A stretch of 64,000 bases of DNA from Haloarchaeobius litoreus (lineage in GTDB: Archaea > Halobacteriota > Halobacteria > Halobacteriales > Natrialbaceae). The notes beneath the pieces were generated by a model that saw nothing but the letters and a program-made list of their open reading frames with translations, had not been told where the DNA came from and did no database searches. The stretch covers positions 987,926 through 1,051,925 of the forward strand of contig NZ_JANHJR010000003.1 in the NCBI RefSeq assembly GCF_024495425.1. The letters run 5' to 3'. The position numbers were made by a program, and so were the translations under genes. This document shows, in pieces, positions 1-6,362 of this stretch (position 1 is the stretch's first letter; each line of letters begins with the position of its first letter).

Positions 1-1233
1 CCCGCCGGCGACACCGAGGAGGTCGAGACCCCCTCGGGTCGCGTGTTCGCCCCGCCGAGCGCCCGGAAGCTCGCCCGCGAACTCGGCGTCGACATCGGCG
101 CGGTCGAGGGGACCGGCCCCTCGGGCCGCGTCACCGACCAGGACGTGCGCGCCCACGCCGAGGGCGGCGACGAGGCCGAGCCCGAACCGGCGACCGCCGA
201 AGGTGGCGACGACGGTGCCGCCGCGAGCGAGTCCGCCGACACGGGCGCTGCCGGCGGGCAGGCGTCCGCGAGCGCCACGACGGCCGCGCCGCAGCAGGTC
301 GAGGCCGCGAACCGCGAGCAGACGCTGGCCGCGCCGGCGACCCGGAAGCTCGCCGAGGAGGAGGGCGTCGACCTGAACGCCGTCCCGACGGACGAGACGA
401 AAGACGGCGAGGCGTTCGTCACGCCGGAGGCCGTCCGCGAGTACGCCGAGGCACAGCGCCAGGCCCAGGAGGCCGACGCGCAGGCGATGGCCGCCGGCGA
501 GCCGATGGGCGAGCCCCAGCAGCGCGAGACGCGCGAATCGTTCCGTGGCGTCCGCCAGACCATCGCCGACGCGATGGCGGAGTCGAAGTACACCGCCCCG
601 CACGTCACCCACCACGACGAGGTGGACGTGACCGCGCTCGTCGAGGCCCGCGAGGAGCTCAAGCCCCACGCCGCCGAGAAGGACATCAAGCTGACCTACA
701 TGCCGTTCGTGATGAAGGCGTGTGTGGCGGCGCTGAAGGAGTTCCCCATCGTCAACTCCTCGCTCGACGAGGAGAACGAGGAGATCGTCAAGAAGCACTA
801 CTACAACATCGGCGTCGCCACCGCGACCGACGTGGGCCTGATGGTCCCCGTCGTCAAGCAGGCCGACAGGAAGGGCCTGCTCCAGCTCTCCTCCGAGATG
901 AACGAGCTCGTCTCGAAGGCCCGGGAGCGCTCGATCGCGCTGGAGGAGATGCGCGGCGGCACGTTCACCATCACGAACATCGGCGGCATCGGCGGCGAGT
1001 ACGCCACGCCGATCATCAACTACCCCGAGACCGCCATCCTCGCGCTCGGCGAGATCAAGAAGAAGCCCCGCGTCGTCACCGACGACGACGGCGAGGACTC
1101 CATCGAGATCCGCCACGTGCTGACGCTGTCGCTCTCGTTCGACCACCGCATCATCGACGGCGCGGAGGGCGCACAGTTCACCAACGAGGTCATGAAGTAC
1201 CTCGAGAACCCGCAGCTGCTCCTGCTGGAGTAG
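1..1233 (+). CDS. Dihydrolipoamide acyltransferase E2 (5'-truncated by window)
   Basis: E2 core of a 2-oxoacid dehydrogenase complex, moving the acyl group from lipoyl-lysine to CoA. The reading frame is open to base 1, so the start and the N-terminal lipoyl domain lie outside the window. Two peripheral-subunit-binding-like segments are visible (each with a P-x-x-RKLA motif, near 49-165 and 335-460), separated by an Ala/Glu-rich linker. The catalytic domain follows and carries DHRIIDG at 1141-1161, the family HxxxDG signature. The C terminus is the normal catalytic-domain end. lpdA (E3) lies downstream beyond an HTH gene, as expected for an E1-E2-E3 cluster. Whether the substrate is pyruvate, a branched-chain or another oxoacid cannot be told here. 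Confidence 0.93.
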   Translation, partial: PAGDTEEVETPSGRVFAPPSARKLARELGVDIGAVEGTGPSGRVTDQDVRAHAEGGDEAEPEPATAEGGDDGAAASESADTGAAGGQASASATTAAPQQVEAANREQTLAAPATRKLAEEEGVDLNAVPTDETKDGEAFVTPEAVREYAEAQRQAQEADAQAMAAGEPMGEPQQRETRESFRGVRQTIADAMAESKYTAPHVTHHDEVDVTALVEAREELKPHAAEKDIKLTYMPFVMKACVAALKEFPIVNSSLDEENEEIVKKHYYNIGVATATDVGLMVPVVKQADRKGLLQLSSEMNELVSKARERSIALEEMRGGTFTITNIGGIGGEYATPIINYPETAILALGEIKKKPRVVTDDDGEDSIEIRHVLTLSLSFDHRIIDGAEGAQFTNEVMKYLENPQLLLLE

Positions 1234-1545
1234 TCTCTCTCCCTTTCGACAACGCACCGCTCGTAGTTCGCGGGACACAGCCACACAAGAGTACGAACCG
1301 CCGCTGTCGCACGGAAGCGGCCGCCCCGGTCGGGCGAGCCGCCCCGTTCCCCCGTGGCGACCGCCCCCCGACGGCCGCGCACTCGGCAGCGCCGCGACGG
1401 TCCCCCCGAACCGTCGTCGAATTCGGTCTGCCCAACTACTCTGATGCACGAATATCGGTTATAGGCACCGCTGAGACGCCGTCTCAGCCGTGAGACGCCA
1501 CGTCGGTTTGCGAACGGTTAACTCGGCTCCCTCGAATGCGACAGC
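1234..1545. other. Intergenic region upstream of HTH regulator
   Basis: 312 bases without a convincing gene. The first two thirds are G+C-rich and featureless. The last 100 bases hold a TATA-like GTTATAGG near 1458, the TGAGAC inverted/direct repeat at 1470-1499 and a GTTAAC TATA-like box at 1515-1520, about 26 bases before the regulator's ATG. Confidence 0.6.
1470..1499. promoter_or_regulatory. Operator-like TGAGAC repeat array
   Basis: An 8-bp inverted repeat, GCTGAGAC / GTCTCAGC, with a 3-base spacer (1470-1488) is followed by a third direct copy, TGAGACGCC (1491-1499). The TGAGAC units at 1472 and 1491 are 19 bases apart. The array ends about 15 bases upstream of the putative TATA box (1515-1520) of the HTH gene. 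The position and symmetry suggest a regulator binding site, perhaps for autoregulation; this is inference. Confidence 0.5.
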
Positions 1546-2313
1546 ATGGACCGGGACGCTGTCGACGACGCCGTCGCCCTGTTGCAACGTGCGCCCGTCC
1601 TCGCCGCCTGTCGCGACGGTCCCGCGGACCGGGCCACCATCGCCGAGCGTGCGTCGGTCTCGCGGGCGACGGCGTACCGGGCGACGAACGCCCTGACCGA
1701 GCGGGGCGTCCTGGAGCGAGAGGCCGCGGGCTACCGGCTCACCGGGCTCGGGCGTGCCGTCCTCACCCACATCGAGTCGTTCGATCGGGGGCTGGCGGGA
1801 GCCCGGACGCTGGCACCCGTGCTGGCCCACGTCGACGCACCCGAACTCGTCTCCAACACCGAGCTGTTCACCGACGCGACGGTCGTCACCGTGGACCCGT
1901 CCGCACCGTACCGCCTCGACCAGGAGCTCGCGGCCATCGTCGCCGACACCGAGCGGGAGATGGTCGGCGTCACGACCTCCTTCGGGTCGCCGACGGTGAT
2001 GGAGCGGACGTACGAGGTCATCCGGAGGGGCGTCGCGGTCGAGTGGGTCCTCACGCCGGCGGCGTTCGAGGGCGTCCTCGAACAGCACGGTGAGGGACAC
2101 GACCAGCTCATGGCGATGGACACGACGGCCACCTACCTCATCGAGCACCCACCGCTCGACATCGCCATCTACGACGACAGGCTCGTGGTTCCCGGCTACG
2201 ACGGGGAGAGCGGTGCCGTCACGGCGATGGCGTGGACCGACGACGCCGCAGCCGTCGAGTGGGCACGCGGCGTCTTCGAGGCGTGTCGCGACCGGGCAGA
2301 GCCGCTCGACTGA
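1546..2313 (+). CDS. HTH transcriptional regulator (haloarchaeal winged-helix type)
   Basis: 255-residue regulator. Residues about 5-65 form a winged helix-turn-helix with recognition segment VSRATAYRATNAL, followed by the wing GVLEREAAGYRLT. The remaining about 190 residues form the C-terminal sensor-like region common to haloarchaeal regulators of this kind; no ligand can be assigned. The ATG is 26 bases after a GTTAAC box, fitting a leaderless mRNA. The gene sits between the E2 and E3 genes of an oxoacid dehydrogenase, so control of that cluster or of itself is plausible but inferred. Confidence 0.8.
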   Translation: MDRDAVDDAVALLQRAPVLAACRDGPADRATIAERASVSRATAYRATNALTERGVLEREAAGYRLTGLGRAVLTHIESFDRGLAGARTLAPVLAHVDAPELVSNTELFTDATVVTVDPSAPYRLDQELAAIVADTEREMVGVTTSFGSPTVMERTYEVIRRGVAVEWVLTPAAFEGVLEQHGEGHDQLMAMDTTATYLIEHPPLDIAIYDDRLVVPGYDGESGAVTAMAWTDDAAAVEWARGVFEACRDRAEPLD

Positions 2314-2398
2314 CCCGGTCTTCGTCACGTGCTCACACACGACGCCCTCGGCCGCGGTGCAGTCTCCCGGTTCCGCCCGCGCTGGCAATTCCTGCGGC

Positions 2399-2406
2399 TT
2401 TTTATG
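2399..2406 (+). promoter_or_regulatory. TATA box of lpdA
   Basis: TTTTTATG centred about 27 bases before the ATG at 2429. This supports the internal ATG as the true leaderless start, rather than an upstream in-frame start that would overlap the HTH gene. Confidence 0.6.
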
Positions 2407-2428
2407 GCTGCTGGTCGGCTGTTGTAGT

Positions 2429-3895
2429 ATGGTCGTCGGAGACGTCACTACTGGCACGGACGTACTGGTCATCGGCGCGGGTCCGGGGGGCTACGTGGCC
2501 GCCATCCGCGCCGGACAGCTCGACCTCGACGTGACGCTCGTCGAGCGCGACGCCTACGGCGGGGCCTGCCTCAACCGGGGCTGCATCCCGTCGAAGGCGC
2601 TCATCACTGGCTCGAAGCTCGCCCACGACGCGGGCAACGCGGAGGACCTCGGCATCCACGCGAACCCCGCCGTGGACCTCTCGCAGATGATGAACTGGAA
2701 GGACGGAATCGTCGACGGGCTGACCGGCGGCGTCGAGAAGCTCTGCAAGGCCAACGGCGTCAACCTGGTCGAGGGCACCGCGGAGTTCTCGGGCGAGAAC
2801 TCGGTCCGCGTCGTCCACGGCGGCGAGGGCCAGGGCAGCGAGTCCATCGACTTCGAGCACTGTATCATCGCCACCGGCTCGCGGCCCATCCAGGTGCCCG
2901 GCTTCGAGTTCGACGGCGAGCACGTCATCTCCGCCGAGGGCGCGCTCGACCTCCAGACCGTTCCGGACGAGCTGGTCGTCGTCGGCGCGGGCTACATCGG
3001 CATGGAGCTCGCCGGGGTCTACGCCCGTCTCGGCACCGACGTGACCGTCATCGAGATGCTCGACGACGTGCTGCCACCGTACGAGGACGACGTGAGCCGC
3101 GTCGTCCGCAAGCACGCCGAGGAGCTCGGCGTCGAGTTCCACTTCGGCTACACCGCCGAGGACTGGGAGGAATCGGGCGACGGGGTCGTCGTCACCGCCA
3201 CGCCCGCCGCCGCCGACGGTGGCGAGGCCGCCGAGGCCGAGGAGGACGACGAACGGGAGACCCTCGAACTCTCGGCCGACAAGGTGCTCGTCGCAGTCGG
3301 CCGCCAGCCGGTCACCGACACGATGAGCCTCGAAGCGGCCGGCATCGAGACGGACGAGCGCGGCTTCATCCAGACGGACGACCGCGCCCGCACCGAGAAG
3401 GAGCACATCTTCGCGGTCGGCGACGTGGCCGGCGAGCCGATGCTCGCGCACAAGGCCAGCACGGAGGGGCAGGTCGCCGCCGAGGTCATCGCCGGCGAGC
3501 CCTCGGCCATCGACTACCAGGCGATGCCCGCAGCCGTGTTCACCTCGCCCGAGATCGGCACCGTCGGCCTGACCGCCGACGAGGCCGAAGAGCAGGGCTT
3601 CGAACCCGTCATCGGCAAGTTCCCGTTCAACGCCAGCGGTCGTGCGATGACCGCGAACGAGACCGACGGCTTCGTCCGCATCGTCGCCGACGAGCCCAGC
3701 GGCTTCGTGCTGGGCGCACAGATCGTCGGCCCGGAGGCCAGCGAACTGATCGCCGAGCTCGCCCTCGCCATCGAGATGGGTGCGACGCTCGAAGACGTCG
3801 CCTCGACGGTGCACACGCACCCGACGCTCGCCGAGTCGACGATGGAGGCCGCCGAGAACGCGCTTGGCCACGCCATCCACACGCTGAACCGCTGA
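2429..3895 (+). CDS. lpdA: Dihydrolipoyl dehydrogenase (E3)
   Basis: FAD flavoprotein of 488 residues that reoxidises dihydrolipoamide of the oxoacid dehydrogenase complex with NAD+. An FAD-binding GAGPGG motif lies at 16-21. The redox disulfide is C47-x4-C52 in GGACLNRGC. A second Rossmann GAGYIG motif binds NAD. The C-terminal dimerisation domain contains HTHPTLAE, the His-Glu catalytic pair. The start was chosen at 2429 because a TATA box lies 27 bases upstream and the protein then begins just before the FAD fold. An acidic, low-complexity insert (AAADGGEAAEAEEDDE) is a halophilic elaboration. It has its own promoter, separate from E2. Confidence 0.95.
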   Translation: MVVGDVTTGTDVLVIGAGPGGYVAAIRAGQLDLDVTLVERDAYGGACLNRGCIPSKALITGSKLAHDAGNAEDLGIHANPAVDLSQMMNWKDGIVDGLTGGVEKLCKANGVNLVEGTAEFSGENSVRVVHGGEGQGSESIDFEHCIIATGSRPIQVPGFEFDGEHVISAEGALDLQTVPDELVVVGAGYIGMELAGVYARLGTDVTVIEMLDDVLPPYEDDVSRVVRKHAEELGVEFHFGYTAEDWEESGDGVVVTATPAAADGGEAAEAEEDDERETLELSADKVLVAVGRQPVTDTMSLEAAGIETDERGFIQTDDRARTEKEHIFAVGDVAGEPMLAHKASTEGQVAAEVIAGEPSAIDYQAMPAAVFTSPEIGTVGLTADEAEEQGFEPVIGKFPFNASGRAMTANETDGFVRIVADEPSGFVLGAQIVGPEASELIAELALAIEMGATLEDVASTVHTHPTLAESTMEAAENALGHAIHTLNR

Positions 3896-3973
3896 TCGCC
3901 GGATTCGACGGACGGCTCCGACACGTTCCCATCCGGTAGGCCGTGCCCGCTGTTCCATAGGTTGCCCGTAACA

Positions 3974-4168
3974 ATGCCCGAGCAGTCCCAACGTCGTCGT
4001 ATGGGAGGGAGCGACAGTACGGCGTTACGGCGGTTCCTCGGACGCTGTCCGGACTGCGAGGTGTCGATTCCGTCCGGACGACTGCTCGCGGTGTACGAGC
4101 CCCCCGACGGCTGGCCGCAGCTCCTCGCGGAGTGTCCCGACTGCGAGGTCGTCGTGCATCCGGCCTAG
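3974..4168 (+). CDS. Small CPDC double zinc-knuckle protein
   Basis: 64-residue protein with two identical CPDCEV motifs about 31 residues apart, arranged as a four-cysteine metal site with YEPPDGWPQLLAE between them. This pattern is common among small haloarchaeal zinc-finger proteins of unknown role. The ATG at 3974 is preferred over an upstream TTG; another ATG at 4001 is possible. The gene stands alone between lpdA and a small membrane protein. The function is not known. Confidence 0.7.
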   Translation: MPEQSQRRRMGGSDSTALRRFLGRCPDCEVSIPSGRLLAVYEPPDGWPQLLAECPDCEVVVHPA

Positions 4169-4241
4169 CCGCCCGCCGTTCGACCGTCGGCGACCGCACG
4201 ATCATCGGCACGTATTTGCCGCCTAGAGTCGTGCTATCACC

Positions 4242-4424
4242 ATGCAGGCGGTGTTCCTCGTCATCGGAGCGGTGTTCCTCGCCATCGGTATCGCCACCTC
4301 GGTCGGGAGCGACGTGACGCTGTGGGGGACGTTCATCGCGGTCGGGACGGTGTTCCTCACCCTCGGACTGGCTCTCGACGATGGGGACGGCTCCGGAGAC
4401 GACACCCCCGACGAGCAGCGCTGA
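4242..4424 (+). CDS. Small two-helix membrane protein
   Basis: 60 residues: two hydrophobic segments (about 3-20 and 27-45), each with a similar VFL..G pattern, then a short acidic tail. It is predicted to be a small integral membrane protein. It starts 33 bases after a weak TATA-like stretch (cacgtatttg) and ends 51 bases before pheA. No family is recognised. Confidence 0.6.
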   Translation: MQAVFLVIGAVFLAIGIATSVGSDVTLWGTFIAVGTVFLTLGLALDDGDGSGDDTPDEQR

Positions 4425-4475
4425 GCAGCCTGTCGCCCCGACGCCCTTTTGGCCACCAGCGCTGTACGGCCCGCC

Positions 4476-5282
4476 ATGACAGTCGTCACGCTCGGGCCCG
4501 CCGGGACGTACTCGCACCGCGCCGCCAGCGCCGTCGCCGACGGGGTCGAGTTCCGCGAGTCCGTGACGAGCATCGTCGAGGCCGTCGCCGACGGTGACGC
4601 CGAGCGCGGCGTCGTCCCCATCGAGAACAGCATCGAGGGCAGCGTGACGGAGACGCTGGACGCACTCGCCGAGTTCGACGTGGCCGTCACGCAGGAGGTC
4701 GTGACGCCCATCCGCCATGCGCTGCTCGCCCAGGGCGAGGTGTTCGACACCGTCGCGAGCCACCCGCAGGCGCTCGCGCAGTGCCGGGGCTTCCTCGACG
4801 AACACTACCCCGACGCCGACCGCGAGGCCGTCGCCAGCACCGCCCGCGGGGTCGAACGGGCCCGCGAGGATGCCACCGTCGCGGCCATCGCCCACCCCGG
4901 CACCGCCGACGACACCGTCTCGCTGCTCGCCGAGGACATCCAGGACCGCACGTCGAACGCGACCCGGTTCTTCGTCGTCGCGCCGCCGGAGGACCGCTCG
5001 GACGCCGGCGGGAAGACCACGCTCGTCGTCTACCCCGGCGCGAACTACCCCGGACTCCTGCTCGAACTCCTCCAGCCGTTCGCCGACCGGGACATCAACC
5101 TCTCCCGGCTCGAATCCCGGCCGTCGGGCGAGCGCCTCGGCGACTACGCCTTCCACGTCGACGTCGACGCCGGCCTGTTCGAGGAGCGCACGCAGGCCGC
5201 GCTGGAGGATGTTCGGGAGCTCGCGAGTGCGGGCTGGGTGCGCGTGCTCGGGTCGTACGACGTCGAGCACGTGCTGGACTGA
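4476..5282 (+). CDS. pheA: Prephenate dehydratase
   Basis: Converts prephenate to phenylpyruvate in phenylalanine synthesis. The 268-residue protein has the N-terminal dehydratase domain with GPAGTYSH (7-14), PIENS (48-52) and the catalytic TRF (163-165). The C-terminal ACT domain carries ESRP (213-216), the phenylalanine-binding signature, so feedback inhibition by Phe is expected. It is a monofunctional archaeal-type enzyme without chorismate mutase. ATG 4476 starts directly at the first beta strand. A T5 tract follows the stop. Confidence 0.95.
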   Translation: MTVVTLGPAGTYSHRAASAVADGVEFRESVTSIVEAVADGDAERGVVPIENSIEGSVTETLDALAEFDVAVTQEVVTPIRHALLAQGEVFDTVASHPQALAQCRGFLDEHYPDADREAVASTARGVERAREDATVAAIAHPGTADDTVSLLAEDIQDRTSNATRFFVVAPPEDRSDAGGKTTLVVYPGANYPGLLLELLQPFADRDINLSRLESRPSGERLGDYAFHVDVDAGLFEERTQAALEDVRELASAGWVRVLGSYDVEHVLD

Positions 5283-5285
5283 GTC

Positions 5286-5290
5286 TTTTT
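5286..5290 (+). terminator. T-tract after pheA
   Basis: Five T residues four bases after the pheA stop codon, the usual form of archaeal intrinsic termination signals. There is no hairpin. This rests on position only. Confidence 0.35.
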
Positions 5291-5420
5291 GTCCGATGCC
5301 GGGGCCAGGACCGGCGTGACCTGACCCCGGCTGCCCCGGGGGACGAGGCAGGTGTGCGGCACACCCCGGGGTGCGAGACCGCCGCCTGTTCGCCACTCCC
5401 GAGCCCCGGCCACGCGCTGA

Positions 5421-5430
5421 ACTTAAGTAT
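5421..5430 (+). promoter_or_regulatory. TATA box of hsp20
   Basis: ACTTAAGTAT lies 26-35 bases before the ATG at 5456, a strong TATA match in an otherwise G+C-rich context, consistent with a leaderless heat-shock transcript. Confidence 0.6.
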
Positions 5431-5455
5431 CAGCCCGCCGTATCTGTCGGACACA

Positions 5456-5860
5456 ATGCGACGGAATCCGTTCGAGGAGCTAGAGGAGATGTTCGACCGC
5501 ATGGGCCGACAGTTCGAGCAGCGCGGCATGCCGACGCTCGAATCGGTGCCGGTCGACATGCAGGACCACGGCGACGAGTACGAGATCGTCGCGGACGTCC
5601 CTGGGTACGACACCGAGGACATCGAACTCACGTTCTCCGAGGGTGCAATCACCATCGACGCGAGCCGCGAGGAGGAAACCGAAGAGGAGGATGATGGCCA
5701 CTACGTCCACCGCGAGCGCCACAGTTCGGTCAGTCGCAGCATCCGGCTCCCCGAGGCTGTCGACGAGGAGGCCATCAGCGCGAGCTACCGGAACGGCACC
5801 CTCACGGTCACCGCGCCGAAGGCCGAGGCGGACGAGGGCCACCGCATCGACATCGACTGA
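5456..5860 (+). CDS. Hsp20/alpha-crystallin small heat-shock protein
   Basis: 134-residue small heat-shock chaperone that holds unfolding proteins in a refoldable state. A short N-terminal arm (1-28, NPFEELEEMFDRMG) precedes the alpha-crystallin domain, with VDMQDHGDEYEIVADVPGYD, SRSIRLPEAVD and the signature ASYRNGTLTVTAPK near the C terminus. Starting at 5456 gives the usual Hsp20 length; upstream in-frame codons are low-complexity readthrough. A good TATA box precedes it. Confidence 0.92.
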   Translation: MRRNPFEELEEMFDRMGRQFEQRGMPTLESVPVDMQDHGDEYEIVADVPGYDTEDIELTFSEGAITIDASREEETEEEDDGHYVHRERHSSVSRSIRLPEAVDEEAISASYRNGTLTVTAPKAEADEGHRIDID

Positions 5861-5866
5861 CGCGAG

Positions 5867-6337
5867 CTACGGTGTCGCGTCGACGACCGCGTCAACGGTC
5901 GTCGCGAGCGCGTCGGTCCAGTCGTCGGGCCAATCCGCCCCACGTTTCGGCGGTTCGACCGGGAACTCGGCGGCGTGGAACGTCACCCGGTCGAACGCGT
6001 CTTCGGCGAGTCGTCCCACGAACGCCGCGTTCTCCCGCTTCGTGCTCACACCGCCGCTGGCGAGGTCGTAGTACGCGCTGAACGCCTGGCAGACGACGAC
6101 CGTCTCGTACTCGTCGAGAGTGCCGGCCTCCAGCGAGCGCAGGAGCGTCACCGTGTTGTTCGCCGGGTCCGCCCGACGCATCTCCAGTTCGACGAGCACC
6201 AGCACGTCCTCGCCGACGCCGGCCACGTCGACGGGTGTCGAGCCGATCTGGTGTTCGACCGCCCACGTCAGGTCCGGTCGCGCCGCTTCGAGGTCCGCGG
6301 CCAGTCGTTCCTGTCCCTCGCGTGCGAACTCGCCCAC
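5867..6337 (-). CDS. Uncharacterised protein, possible PD-(D/E)XK-type fold
   Basis: 156 residues with a GTG start; no ATG is available upstream before leuS. The segment VDVAGVGEDVLVLVELEMRR, followed by N-N and an LLRSL helix, resembles the D...ExK core of nuclease-fold proteins, though E-x-R replaces E-x-K. A later YYDLASGG stretch is also notable. It begins 25 bases downstream of the leuS stop on the same strand, so co-transcription with the bacterial-type leucyl-tRNA synthetase is likely. The nuclease idea is pattern-based inference; no function is assigned. Confidence 0.6.
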   Translation of the reverse strand: MGEFAREGQERLAADLEAARPDLTWAVEHQIGSTPVDVAGVGEDVLVLVELEMRRADPANNTVTLLRSLEAGTLDEYETVVVCQAFSAYYDLASGGVSTKRENAAFVGRLAEDAFDRVTFHAAEFPVEPPKRGADWPDDWTDALATTVDAVVDATP

Positions 6338-6362
6338 GAGCTGCAGCTGGGCCGCCCTCGAC

